A DNA stretch of 64,000 nt from Clostridium estertheticum (lineage in GTDB: Bacteria; Bacillota; Clostridia; Clostridiales; Clostridiaceae). The DNA is taken from assembly GCF_011065935.2 (NCBI RefSeq), contig NZ_JAAMNH020000001.1, forward strand, positions 1,633,001 through 1,697,000. The letters are read 5' to 3'. The notes below the pieces were generated by a model, which saw nothing but the letters and a program-made list of their open reading frames with translations, was not told the DNA's origin and did no database searches. The position numbers and the translations under genes are program-made. Shown here one piece after another: positions 9,007 through 18,226 of this stretch (position 1 is the stretch's first letter; every line of letters begins with the position of its first letter).

Positions 9007-9260
9007 ATTTCTGATCGTGAGGATGAAATTGGAAGTCTAGCTAAATCTATTGAATACATGAGAAAGAACTTATTAAGAGAGACGAAAGTGAACAATGGAT
9101 GCTTCAAAACATTTCACACGAATTAAAAACACCTGTCATGGTAATTAGAAGCTATTCAGAAGGACTTGGCATGGCTATAGTAAAATATATAGTTGAGTTT
9201 CACAAGGGAGAAATTTATGCAATAAACGAAAATGGTGGCGTTATAAAGATACCTGCTTAA
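9007..9260 (+). pseudogene. remnant of a sensor histidine kinase
   Basis: Three pieces of one kinase are visible. A HAMP-like end (ISDREDEIGSLAKSIEYM) lies in one frame. In another frame a HisKA motif with the phospho-acceptor His follows (QNISHELKTPVMVIRSYSEG). This runs without a break into the C-terminal tip of a HATPase domain (GLGMAIVKYIVEFHKGEIYA...IKIPA, stop at 9260). The N and G1 boxes of the ATPase are missing, so an internal deletion joined HisKA to the last glycine box. A frameshift separates the HAMP part. The sensor half and any response regulator are absent. Confidence 0.85.
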
Positions 9261-9280
9261 TACTGAAAATCATCATAAAT

Positions 9281-9331
9281 AAGAGCACTAGATATAATAC
9301 TGTTACGCAGTAAAATTTAGTGCTCTTATAT
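9281..9331 (+). terminator. hairpin after the kinase remnant
   Basis: AAGAGCACTA pairs with TAGTGCTCTT around a 27-nt loop that itself contains TACTGTTACGCAGTA; ATATTATG follows. It probably was the terminator of the lost kinase operon. Confidence 0.65.
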
Positions 9332-9523
9332 TATGTTAAATAGTATGGTGTAGATATAAAATCTATTTTTGGAGGTAGTATAAAGTTAAAATTAACCTAG
9401 AAGAAATAAAAGTGGATATTTTAGATGAAATAAGAGAAACTATTTAATATAAAAATCAAAATAGAAGTATCAATTTATAACTCTAATGGTGCTTATCTAT
9501 ATGAAAAGGGCATGGTGATTGCA

Positions 9524-11005
9524 ATGGAAAATGGAGATCTAAATGGGAATATAGATTTAATCAGAGAAGGGCTCGGCAAACAAAGTCCTATGGTGGTAAA
9601 GCATTTTTATATTGGTATAGATGAGCCATTAGAAGCTGCTATTATCTACGTCAATGGGATTACAAACAAGGACATTATTGATAGAGATATATTAAATCCG
9701 CTTATGCTTCATATACAAGAAAATTTAACTGATAAGTCAAATATAGGAGATTATCTTTGCAAAAGATATATTTCCATGAGCAATACATTGGTAGAAGCAG
9801 ATATAAATGTAGTGGTTGACTATCTTAAAAGAGGAAAAACAGCAGTGTTAATAAATGGCGCTTTAGAAGTAATAATAGCTGACACTACAGGTGGACAACA
9901 GAGGGCCATTATGGAGCCTATGAATGAAACTGCAGCAAAAGGACCAAGAGATGGTTTTGTAGAAAATTTAGAAGTAAATATTAGCCTTATACGAAGAAAA
10001 GTCAAAGATAAGAACCTCACCATTGAGTTATTTAAGGTAGGAAGAAGACTTCAGAGTGACGTGGCAATGGTTTATATAGACGATATAGTAGATAAACAGG
10101 TATTAGAAGAATTAAAAAAGAGAATAGAAGCCATCGATATAGATGCTGTACTTTCAGCGGGAAAGCTGGAGCAATATATTGAAGACAATGCTTATACGAT
10201 TTTTCCACAATCCTATGGTACGGAAAGGCCAGATAGAGCTATTGGAAATATGTTAGAAGGAAGAATAATTATTCTTGTAGAAGGAACACCAATGGTGCTT
10301 TTATATCCAGCAGTATTCATGCAATTTTTCCAGGCCACTGAGGATTATACCCAAAGAACTGTGATAGCCTCTTTTGCAAGAATTCTTAGGATTTTGGCGG
10401 CGGTTATTGTTGTAACCCTACCTTCTATTTACTTAACATTAATAAAGTTTAATGTAGAACTTATACCTATAAAATTTGTAACCCCAATTGTTCAATCGAG
10501 GGTAGGAATTGCTCTAACTCCATTTTTAGAGATTGTGGCTATGGAGATAGTTGTGGAGTTTTTAAGAGAGGGTGGCTTAAGGCTACCTACTAAAATAGCT
10601 CAAACCTTAAGTTTAGTGGGCGGTATTATTATAGGTGATACCGCAATTAGATCTAGAATGGTGAGTCCTACTACCTTACTTATAGTGGGAATTACTGTAA
10701 TCACTACTTTCTTAATTCCTAATTATGATATGTCACTTTCTATTCGATTGTTACGGTTTCCAATGCTGGTACTAGCAAATATTATGGGCATATTTGGAAT
10801 AGCTGTAGGGTGGTTTTTAATTTTAGTTCATCTTTCCTCTTTAGATAGTCTAGGCGTACCATATTTTGAGTTTCATAAAAGCGACATGAAGGATACATTT
10901 ATTAGAGCACCCTTGTGGAGGATGGATAAGCGGCCAGTTGCTATTCCCAATGGAAATCCAATGAGGCAGACTAAGTTTAGGAATAAGTTTATTAAAAAAA
11001 GGTAG
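9524..11005 (+). CDS. spore germinant receptor subunit A (GerA/GerKA family)
   Basis: A subunit of a germinant receptor in the spore inner membrane. The roughly 490-residue length, soluble N-terminal half and C-terminal membrane half fit GerXA. Diagnostic phrases are EPMNETAAKGPRDGFVEN (residues about 125-140), QSYGTERPDRAIGNMLEGR and MVSPTTLLIVGITVI. ATG at 9524 has GGTGA 5 nt upstream; in-frame ATG 9512 and GTG 9515 are closer to AAAAGGG and remain possible. It is the first gene of a seven-gene operon and overlaps the next start by one base. It is the only A subunit in a locus with three B and three C genes. Confidence 0.9.
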   Translation: MENGDLNGNIDLIREGLGKQSPMVVKHFYIGIDEPLEAAIIYVNGITNKDIIDRDILNPLMLHIQENLTDKSNIGDYLCKRYISMSNTLVEADINVVVDYLKRGKTAVLINGALEVIIADTTGGQQRAIMEPMNETAAKGPRDGFVENLEVNISLIRRKVKDKNLTIELFKVGRRLQSDVAMVYIDDIVDKQVLEELKKRIEAIDIDAVLSAGKLEQYIEDNAYTIFPQSYGTERPDRAIGNMLEGRIIILVEGTPMVLLYPAVFMQFFQATEDYTQRTVIASFARILRILAAVIVVTLPSIYLTLIKFNVELIPIKFVTPIVQSRVGIALTPFLEIVAMEIVVEFLREGGLRLPTKIAQTLSLVGGIIIGDTAIRSRMVSPTTLLIVGITVITTFLIPNYDMSLSIRLLRFPMLVLANIMGIFGIAVGWFLILVHLSSLDSLGVPYFEFHKSDMKDTFIRAPLWRMDKRPVAIPNGNPMRQTKFRNKFIKKR

Positions 11006-12108
11006 TGAATAAAATGCAAGGAGGCTCCAATAAAAAACAAAGTTACTTATCGGTAAATCAGTTTGCACTTATTATATTCGGTAGCATTGTTGGAGTTGGT
11101 ATTTTATCACTTCCAAATGGTGTGGTAAAAGCTGCTCATCAGGATGGATGGTTTTCTACGTTGATAGGAGGGATATATCCCTTATACGTTGTCATAATAG
11201 CTAGATATATAAGCAAAAAGTTTCCTAATGATAGCATATTAATCTTAAGCAAAAAGTATTTTGGTAGAGTCATTGGAAGTATCTTTAATTTGATTTTCGC
11301 AACTTATTTTATCTTTATTGCATCAATGATAGCTAGTTATTATACAAACTTAATGCGGAATTTTATAGTGGGATTTTTAACGCCTTTTAAAATCATAGCT
11401 ATCCTATTTATCTGCATTATTTATGCGGCTTCTAGAGGGTTAAAGGTAATAGGAAGAATTAGTGAAATTTCCTTTTATGTTAAAATAATTCTCCTTTTAT
11501 CACCTATATTAGCTTTGCGAGAGCCTAATATTAGAAATATTTATCCTGTATTTGGTTCTGGGTTTAGTTCAATAGCAAAGGGAACTGTGAAATCAATTTT
11601 TTCTTATACAGGAGCAGAAATAATTTTACTCATTTACCCTTTTCTGAAAGAGAAAAATAAGATGCTGGTCTCTTCACTTATAAGTATAACACTGGTTATA
11701 GTTGTGTATGTTTGGTGTGTCTTTATAACCACCTATTATTTAGGTCCGGATATTGTGAGCAAACACGATTGGTCCTTTTTGTTAGTGCTAGGAAGTGTAA
11801 CCATAACAGTAATCAATAATTATAGATATATTTTTATGACCTTGTGGAGTTTTATTGCATTTAAAAGCATGAGCATCAACGGTTATGCAAGTTTATATAT
11901 TTTCAAAGATTTTGCACATAAAATAGAGATGAAAAAGATTTGCTTTTTTATGTATCCACTGCTTGTATATTTAGCTGTTAAGTATGGCAATGAAATAAGT
12001 AGACAAAGCATTAGCAATAATGTTCTGCCGTACTATGTAATATTTAATTTATTATATATGACGATTATTGCTATATTTGTATTTTTTAAGGAAGGAGTTA
12101 AATCTTGA
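11005..12108 (+). CDS. spore germinant receptor subunit B, copy 1 (GerB family)
   Basis: A 367-residue integral membrane protein of the amino-acid/polyamine/organocation transporter fold, about ten hydrophobic segments, with the GerXB hallmarks IVGVGILSLPNGVVKAAHQD (residues about 22-42) and FPNDSILILSKKYFG. In B. subtilis the B subunit binds the germinant. GTG at 11005 overlaps the TAG of gerA; AAAAAAAGG precedes it. The downstream gerC start overlaps its stop, indicating translational coupling. Confidence 0.9.
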   Translation: MNKMQGGSNKKQSYLSVNQFALIIFGSIVGVGILSLPNGVVKAAHQDGWFSTLIGGIYPLYVVIIARYISKKFPNDSILILSKKYFGRVIGSIFNLIFATYFIFIASMIASYYTNLMRNFIVGFLTPFKIIAILFICIIYAASRGLKVIGRISEISFYVKIILLLSPILALREPNIRNIYPVFGSGFSSIAKGTVKSIFSYTGAEIILLIYPFLKEKNKMLVSSLISITLVIVVYVWCVFITTYYLGPDIVSKHDWSFLLVLGSVTITVINNYRYIFMTLWSFIAFKSMSINGYASLYIFKDFAHKIEMKKICFFMYPLLVYLAVKYGNEISRQSISNNVLPYYVIFNLLYMTIIAIFVFFKEGVKS

Positions 12109-13217
12109 ACAACAAAAAATACTTGATCATAATCATTGGTGTCTTTATTTATGTATTTATATCGCTTGGACAAGAACGGGTTCCGGTTGAAGAGTTAGAG
12201 ACTATTAATAGCATTGGATATGATATAGAGAGAAAAGGTGAAGATACCATTGAATATAGTATACCAATTAGTACAAACATTTACAAACCCAGTGGCGTGC
12301 AAGTTAACTTGTTATTTAAAGAGCAAGGGCAAAATGTAGGAGAAGTAATTCAGAAAAGGCAAGAAAAGATGAGTAAAAAGTTTATACAAGGGCAAGAAAG
12401 GGTAGTTTTGATTAGCGAGGATTATGCAAGGTATGGTTTAAAAACTTTAATAGAGGATAGATTCAGAAATTCAGAAACAAACGATATGGCTTATATGGCA
12501 GTATGTAAAGGGAAAACAGAGGATTACTTGAAATATACGGTAAAGGGGTATAGTAACTCTTCAGAGTATATAGGGGGGCTCGTAGAAGGGTCTGTTAATT
12601 ACAGTTTCTTTTCTGACAACTACAAGGCAATAGATGTATATGTGAGGATTGGAGCAGAGGGTAGAAGTCTAGTGCTTCCATATATAGAAATAACAGAAGA
12701 AGGAATAGAAATCACTGGTATGGCTATTTTTAAAGAGGATAAAATGGTAGAGTTAGCAGATGCCAAAAATAGTAAAATACTTAATTTGTTAAAAAACAAT
12801 AATGTGAAAGGGGTAATATCTTTACAAAAGAGTCCTAAAGTGTATATTGATTTTGAAGGAAAAACAGGTAGAAGAAAAGTCAGATGCTATAAACAAGGAG
12901 ATAAATATAGTTTCAATATTGATTTAACCTTAACAGGTACAATTATTAACAATGAAATGTATGCTGATATTATGAATGAAATAAATATAAAAAAAGAATT
13001 TGAAAAAGATATGGCAAAAAGTATGGAGCGTGAATGTTATGATTTTATAAAGATAATGCAAAATGTCTATAAGGTAGATTGTATTGGACTAGGCAAAGAA
13101 GCCGCTGCAGTGTATGGAAGGCAGAAAGGTATTGATTGGAATCAAGTAGTTTCCAATGCAGATATTAAAGTAAATGTAGTGGTTAATGTGGATTTACAGG
13201 GTAGAGGAGATTATTAG
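12105..13217 (+). CDS. spore germinant receptor subunit C, copy 1 (GerC family, no lipobox Cys)
   Basis: A 370-residue protein of the GerXC type: N-terminal hydrophobic segment, then an extracellular alpha/beta region with GRSLVLPYIEI and a conserved C-terminal block (DCIGLGKEAAAVYGRQKGIDW, shared with copies 2 and 3). In B. subtilis GerXC is a lipoprotein. Here the N-terminus reads IFISLGQERVPVEEL with no cysteine, so lipidation is not possible and the hydrophobic segment may act as a signal anchor. TTG at 12105 has AAGGAGG upstream and overlaps the gerB stop by 4 nt. Confidence 0.88.
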   Translation: MNNKKYLIIIIGVFIYVFISLGQERVPVEELETINSIGYDIERKGEDTIEYSIPISTNIYKPSGVQVNLLFKEQGQNVGEVIQKRQEKMSKKFIQGQERVVLISEDYARYGLKTLIEDRFRNSETNDMAYMAVCKGKTEDYLKYTVKGYSNSSEYIGGLVEGSVNYSFFSDNYKAIDVYVRIGAEGRSLVLPYIEITEEGIEITGMAIFKEDKMVELADAKNSKILNLLKNNNVKGVISLQKSPKVYIDFEGKTGRRKVRCYKQGDKYSFNIDLTLTGTIINNEMYADIMNEINIKKEFEKDMAKSMERECYDFIKIMQNVYKVDCIGLGKEAAAVYGRQKGIDWNQVVSNADIKVNVVVNVDLQGRGDY

Positions 13218-13219
13218 GA

Positions 13220-14308
13220 ATGCAGATAGAAAAGAAAAATCTACTAACTCCAAATGAAGTTACTTTTATACTAATAGGAATTATGTTTGATGTAACAGCG
13301 TCCAATTTACCTAACGTGGTAATTGCTAATGCAAAACAGGATGGATGGATTTCTGTTATTATAGGAGCCATATATCCACTATATGTAGCTCTCTTAGCTA
13401 TATATGTTAGCGGGAGATTTCCTAAGGAAAATATTTTAGTGCTTAGTAGAAGGTACCTTGGAAAGACCTTTGGAACCATATCAAATTTTCTTTTTTTACT
13501 AAGCTTTTTTAGTTATTTTCCACCCTTAATTTCAACACTTGGGATAATTATAAGAACAGATGCAGTACCTATATTAACTCCTTTAAAAATTTATGTAGTT
13601 TTATTTTTTGCAGGCGTATACGCTACCAGTAAAGGGATTAAAGTGCTGGGAAGGATAGGTTCTATCACCTTTTGGATGGGGATAGCAATCATTATCCCTA
13701 CCATTTCTATTTTAAAACAAGGAAGCTTTTTAAATATAAGTCCTATATTTGGAACAGGGATTGTAAATATTTTAAAAGGAAGTCTGGATTGTGTTTATGA
13801 TTATTCATTAATGGAACTTATATTTTTAATTTATCCCTTTATAAATGATAGTAGCAAGATAAAGGCATCCACTTTAAAGGCAGTAGGATTTACTGCTATT
13901 ATATATACCTGGATTACTTTTATAAGCATATATTATATGGGAAAAGATATCATTCCTAAAACAATATGGAGTTTTTTTAATGTGGCAGAAGCAGTAAAGG
14001 TTGAAATAATAAATAATTTCAGATATGTTTTTGTATTTTTCTGGATAATTATAGCGATTAAATCTTTAACCATTTTTAATTATGTGTGTATTTTTATTTT
14101 AGATGATATTAAAAAGATAAAAAGTAAAAAAATAGTATATGTAGTTATGGCTACGGTGGTTATTATGCTTGCAAAGACCTATTATGGAGATTTGTTAGCA
14201 ATGAATGAAATCACAAAATATACTTCCCCAATAAGCACTATATATAATTTATTATATTTAACCCTCATCACGAGCTTAATATGGATAAAAAAAGGAGAGG
14301 CAAAATGA
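13220..14308 (+). CDS. spore germinant receptor subunit B, copy 2
   Basis: A 362-residue GerXB paralogue starting 2 nt after the copy 1 gerC stop; the Shine-Dalgarno GAGGAG lies inside that gene's end. It keeps the family phrases (NVVIANAKQDGWISVIIGA, FPKENILVLSRRYLG, SPIFGTGIVNILKGS), but the first-helix glycine-rich loop is altered (GIMFDVTASNLPN instead of GxGILSLPN). Since that loop shapes ligand contact in APC-fold proteins, this copy may respond to a different germinant or be insensitive. It ends in an ATGA overlap with the second gerC. Confidence 0.88.
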   Translation: MQIEKKNLLTPNEVTFILIGIMFDVTASNLPNVVIANAKQDGWISVIIGAIYPLYVALLAIYVSGRFPKENILVLSRRYLGKTFGTISNFLFLLSFFSYFPPLISTLGIIIRTDAVPILTPLKIYVVLFFAGVYATSKGIKVLGRIGSITFWMGIAIIIPTISILKQGSFLNISPIFGTGIVNILKGSLDCVYDYSLMELIFLIYPFINDSSKIKASTLKAVGFTAIIYTWITFISIYYMGKDIIPKTIWSFFNVAEAVKVEIINNFRYVFVFFWIIIAIKSLTIFNYVCIFILDDIKKIKSKKIVYVVMATVVIMLAKTYYGDLLAMNEITKYTSPISTIYNLLYLTLITSLIWIKKGEAK

Positions 14309-15426
14309 AAAAATATATGAACATAATATTTGTTGTTTTTTTATGCATTACTTTCTTACTCGTGATTTTTGGCGGTGAAAAAATAAAATTAAGCAGTGTG
14401 GAGGATATTGATATTTATGTGGGAGTAGGACTAGGGATAAATAGAAATGGTGAAGGGGGTTTAAACTATAGGGTTTCCACCACTGCTAATGAATATAAAC
14501 AAGATGAGACAACTGAAAATGTATTAAGTATTGGAGTAAGCGAAACTATTGGAAAAACAAGAGAAAATAGACAAAAAAAAACAGGTAAAAAATTTTTTTT
14601 AGGGCTTTCGAAAATTTATATAATAGATGAAGAATATGCTAGATATGGAATAAGAAGTTTCATTGACATTAATTTTAAGAATCCTGTGATTAATACTAAT
14701 TCAATTTTGGTGGTATGCAAAAATAGGAATGAAGATTATTTCAATTATACGACCCCAGGCTATGATAATTCAGCAGAGTATATAAGCGATATGATTAAAA
14801 ATTCAGTAAACTACAATTTTTTTAGCGAAGACTACTTGTTTAAAGATGCAGTATTATCAATAGATGCAGAGGGCAAAAATATGGTTAGTCCCTATATTGA
14901 AATAATGGAAGATGGAATTAAAACAACAGGAATAGTAGTTTTTAAAAAGGATAAGCTAGCTGTTATTTTGGATATAAAGGATACAAGAATAATGAATATG
15001 CTAAGAGAGAACAAGGTAAACGGAATATTAACCATACAGAAAGATTCGAAAAAATATATAAATTATCAAGCGGAATCTAAAAGAAAAATCACATGTAGAA
15101 AAATAGGGGATAAATATACTTTTATTATTGACTTAAATTTGAAAGGAGAAATTATTAACAATGAATTATATGAAAATATGTCAGAAAAGATAGAGGTAAC
15201 CAAAAAGTTTGAAGATGACATGGCAAAACAAGTGAAAAAAATGTGTACTGGACTTTTGGATAAGATGAAGAATGAATATAAAGTAGACTTACTGCAGCTA
15301 GGATGGTTGGCTGCAGCAAAATATGGAAGAGACACAGGTGTAGATTGGGATAAGGTTGTTTCTAACTCTGACATTGTAGTAAATGTAAAGGTACATGTTG
15401 ATAAAATAGGAAGAGGACAGTATTAA
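14305..15426 (+). CDS. spore germinant receptor subunit C, copy 2 (no canonical lipobox)
   Basis: A 373-residue GerXC paralogue. The start is ATG at 14305, overlapping the gerB stop as ATGA, with AGGAG at 14293-14297; an in-frame ATG at 14281 lies deep inside gerB and is not favoured. The only N-terminal Cys (residue 14, VVFLCITF) is inside the hydrophobic core and followed by more hydrophobic residues, so it is not a usable lipobox. The C-terminal block LGWLAAAKYGRDTGVDWDK matches the other two copies. TRENRQKKTGKKFFLG and SVNYNFF are further shared GerC signatures. Confidence 0.87.
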   Translation: MKKYMNIIFVVFLCITFLLVIFGGEKIKLSSVEDIDIYVGVGLGINRNGEGGLNYRVSTTANEYKQDETTENVLSIGVSETIGKTRENRQKKTGKKFFLGLSKIYIIDEEYARYGIRSFIDINFKNPVINTNSILVVCKNRNEDYFNYTTPGYDNSAEYISDMIKNSVNYNFFSEDYLFKDAVLSIDAEGKNMVSPYIEIMEDGIKTTGIVVFKKDKLAVILDIKDTRIMNMLRENKVNGILTIQKDSKKYINYQAESKRKITCRKIGDKYTFIIDLNLKGEIINNELYENMSEKIEVTKKFEDDMAKQVKKMCTGLLDKMKNEYKVDLLQLGWLAAAKYGRDTGVDWDKVVSNSDIVVNVKVHVDKIGRGQY

Positions 15427-15464
15427 ATATAGGATAAGTAAGGAAAAATAGAAGGTGGCGCCTT

Positions 15465-16613
15465 GTGAAAAAGAAAAAAAAAATAATTGTGTTTTTAGTG
15501 GCCCTTATAGTTTCCGTTTATGCAGAAAAATTGAAAGTAACTCCTATGGAGGAGTTTAATATACCTATAGCCCTTGGGAATGATATTAATAAAGAGTTAA
15601 ATGGTAATGTGCAATATAGCATTCCATTAAGTATATATGATTTTAAAAAGAAGGGAAAAGGTGGTGTAGGGATCACTACTAAAAAGGAAACTATTATCGA
15701 AGAAGTTAGAAGTAATATTTTAAAAGGAAAATCAAGCAGTATTGGGGAAACAAGAGAAGAAAGACAATTAAAGTCCAGTAAACCTTTTCTACTTGGAGTT
15801 GAAAAAATAGTTTTAATAAGCGAAGAACATGCAACCTATGGGATATTAAATATAATAAATTTATTTTTTGCCAATGCAAAAATTAATGATAGAGGTATTT
15901 TTGCAGTATGTAAAGGGAAGGCAGAAGATATATTAACGTTTAAGGTAGAAGGGTATCCTAGTTCTGCAGATTATATTGAAGGCATGATTAAGCATGCCAC
16001 AAGCTATAATTTTATATCTGATCGGTATACTTTATTGGATATATATGTAACACTAGATTCAGAAGGAAAAAATTTAGTCCTTCCTTACCTAGAAATAAAG
16101 GATAAAAATATTACTTTTGCAGGTATGGCCTTATTTAAAGGAAATAAAATGGCTTATGTATTACCTATGGAGGAAAGCAAAATTATGAATATGCTTAGGG
16201 AGAAAAAAGGGGAAGGAACATTAAGTTTGCAGGAAGGCCCAGATAAGTATATAAATTATGAGGCAATGGTTAAAAGGAAGGTAAAATGTACTAAGAGAGA
16301 AGGAAAATATGAATTCAACATTGAGTTAGATTTTCAGGGAGACATCATAGAGAACACATTATATAAAGAGTTGGGAAAAGAAAAAGAAAGTGAATTTGAA
16401 GAACTCATGGGGAAAAAAATAGAGAAAATGTGCAATGATTTTTTGGATAAAATGAAAAATGTTTATAAAATAGATTGCTTAAATCTGGGAATGTATGCTG
16501 CGGCCAAATATGGCAGAGAAACCGGGGTTGATTGGAACAAAGAGGTAAGTAATGCAGATATCAAAGTAAGTATAAAAGTAAAAATAGATAAGAGTGGAAG
16601 AGGGCAGTACTAA
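15465..16613 (+). CDS. spore germinant receptor subunit C, copy 3 (no lipobox)
   Basis: A 382-residue GerXC paralogue directly following another gerC, which is unusual because C genes normally alternate with B genes. GTG at 15465 has AAGGTGG about 8 nt upstream. The N-terminus is very basic (MKKKKKIIVFLVALIVS), then VYAEKLKVTPMEEF, with no cysteine. An Ala-x-Ala-like VYA might allow ordinary signal peptidase cleavage. It has an extra Gly/Lys-rich loop (KKKGKGGVGITTKKE, about residues 64-80) compared with copies 1 and 2. The C-terminal block LGMYAAAKYGRETGVDWNK is conserved. Confidence 0.87.
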   Translation: MKKKKKIIVFLVALIVSVYAEKLKVTPMEEFNIPIALGNDINKELNGNVQYSIPLSIYDFKKKGKGGVGITTKKETIIEEVRSNILKGKSSSIGETREERQLKSSKPFLLGVEKIVLISEEHATYGILNIINLFFANAKINDRGIFAVCKGKAEDILTFKVEGYPSSADYIEGMIKHATSYNFISDRYTLLDIYVTLDSEGKNLVLPYLEIKDKNITFAGMALFKGNKMAYVLPMEESKIMNMLREKKGEGTLSLQEGPDKYINYEAMVKRKVKCTKREGKYEFNIELDFQGDIIENTLYKELGKEKESEFEELMGKKIEKMCNDFLDKMKNVYKIDCLNLGMYAAAKYGRETGVDWNKEVSNADIKVSIKVKIDKSGRGQY

Positions 16614-16620
16614 AATACGC

Positions 16621-17733
16621 ATGGAGAATAAAAATATGGAGAAAATAAAAAATAACTTGTTAGAAGATAGCGAATGCATAGCAATGGTAGTGGGGTTTGT
16701 AACCAGCATAGGTCTTTTAGCATTACCCAATGCAGTAGTACAGGATGCTAAACAGGATGGATGGATATCGGTGGTTGTAGGTGGAGTATATCCTCTATTT
16801 CTGGCTTTCTTATCTATTTATTATGTGAAAAAACATCCAAATGAGGATATATTGGTTTTAAGTAAAAAATATTTAGGGGTCATTCTTGGCACCATATGTA
16901 ACATTTTATTTATGGCTCAGTTTGGTATATATTTGATAGGGGTTGCATCTGGAATGAGTAATGTTTATATATGCCATGCAACAACTTTTTTAACACCAAT
17001 AAAGATTTTTATTCCTGCTATATTAGTAGCTACTTATTTAGCTCTTAAAGAGATAAAAGTATTGGCAAGAATAAATATGATTGGTCTTTATGCTGTGGTG
17101 ATATTGATATTAACCTTACTACCAGCCTTGCAACGTGGTAATTACCTAAATTTATTTCCGGTTTTTGGATCTGGGTATAAAAATATTTTAAAGGCAAGCC
17201 TTGAATCCGCTTATGCTTATGGTGGACTAGAGGGAATATTTTTAATTTATCCTTTTATGAGAAACAAAGATAAAATTAAAGCAGTAGTGTTCAAATCTTG
17301 TTTTTTAATTATGTCACTTTATATTTGGACAACTTTTATATGTATCTATTTTTTTGGATATAAGGTTACTTCTAAAGCATTATGGCCAGTTTTACTAGTA
17401 ACAGAAGGAGTAAATTTACCGGTGCTAAATAGCTTTCGTTTCATATTTTTATTTTTATGGAGCTTGGCTATATTTAGGACGTTAGCAAATTTTCAGTATT
17501 TGATTACATATATTGTAAGTTATATACTAAAAGTGAAAGATAAAAAGAAGATTTATTGGTTTACGGTTCCTATTGCAATCTACTTGTGCTTAAAGGTTGG
17601 AAATGAAGTGCAAAGAAGGGCAATTCTTGGCTATATTATTCCGACGGTAACATTGTTTAATATCGCATATGTATCTGTTATTGCTATATTGATATTTATA
17701 AAAGACAAAGGTCAAAAGCAAACTACAACCTAA
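16621..17733 (+). CDS. spore germinant receptor subunit B, copy 3
   Basis: A GerXB paralogue of about 370 residues closing the operon. It has the canonical first-helix motif (SIGLLALPNAVVQDAKQDGW) and HPNEDILVLSKKYLG. Two starts are possible: ATG 16621, 7 nt after the gerC stop, or ATG 16636, which has GGAG 10 nt upstream; an in-frame GTG at 16594 overlaps gerC and has no site. A strong terminator follows at once. Order in the operon is A-B-C-B-C-C-B, and the close spacing implies one transcript, expected in the forespore. Confidence 0.88.
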   Translation: MENKNMEKIKNNLLEDSECIAMVVGFVTSIGLLALPNAVVQDAKQDGWISVVVGGVYPLFLAFLSIYYVKKHPNEDILVLSKKYLGVILGTICNILFMAQFGIYLIGVASGMSNVYICHATTFLTPIKIFIPAILVATYLALKEIKVLARINMIGLYAVVILILTLLPALQRGNYLNLFPVFGSGYKNILKASLESAYAYGGLEGIFLIYPFMRNKDKIKAVVFKSCFLIMSLYIWTTFICIYFFGYKVTSKALWPVLLVTEGVNLPVLNSFRFIFLFLWSLAIFRTLANFQYLITYIVSYILKVKDKKKIYWFTVPIAIYLCLKVGNEVQRRAILGYIIPTVTLFNIAYVSVIAILIFIKDKGQKQTTT

Positions 17734-17762
17734 AAAACTCCAGAAACTTTCTGGAGTTTTTT
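17732..17762 (+). terminator. terminator of the ger operon
   Basis: AAAACTCCAGAAA pairs with TTTCTGGAGTTTT around one base (C at 17747), so the innermost pairs must open to form the loop; a T-run follows. The A-run on the other side also lets it serve the convergent small gene at 17775. Confidence 0.9.
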
Positions 17763-17774
17763 AACATAAAGATA

Positions 17775-17939
17775 TTATTTATTATGAGATAATTTAGAAC
17801 GCTTAGTGAATTTGTCATTATTTGCATCTATTCTCTCACCATTTTCAATTCCTATATCACCACCACTTTGAGGGAACATTTTTCTCAGTTCAGCATTAGT
17901 TTTTTTATCAGTTTTCATGTGACTTTTATTATTGTCCAT
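17775..17939 (-). CDS. small hydrophilic protein, 54 residues
   Basis: Minus-strand frame with a perfect site AAGGAGGAG before ATG at 17939. The product is Lys/Asn-rich and has no hydrophobic segment (MDNNKSHMKTDKKTNAEL..., ending KLSHNK). No family was recognised. Its position beside the ger operon and its charged composition would suit a minor spore protein, but that is a guess. Confidence 0.65.
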   Translation of the reverse strand: MDNNKSHMKTDKKTNAELRKMFPQSGGDIGIENGERIDANNDKFTKRSKLSHNK

Positions 17940-18226
17940 AAATACTCCTCCTTATATGTTGCTAAATAAGGCTTCTTCAAAAACAAGCAGTCACTATCAT
18001 AGTTTATTTTTTCAGAAGTCTAATATTAATATAACCCTAACAGCATAAAAATATTTGTGTAAAATAAATTACTATAATGATAAAAATATTTTTTTCTTTT
18101 TAAATAATCAAATAAAATAATAATTCATAAAATTTGTATTTATGAATTTTAAATAGATGTGTATAATACTAATATGGAGTATTTTATTTATGGAATTAAA
18201 AATAGCTTATGAGGAAGTGACTTAAC

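Noticed and set aside
9371..9446. Tiny frame (KINLEEIKVDILDEIRETI) after a GGAGG site upstream of gerA
   Set aside because: No valid start codon lies at a suitable distance and the product would be about 20 residues; may be a decayed gene start.
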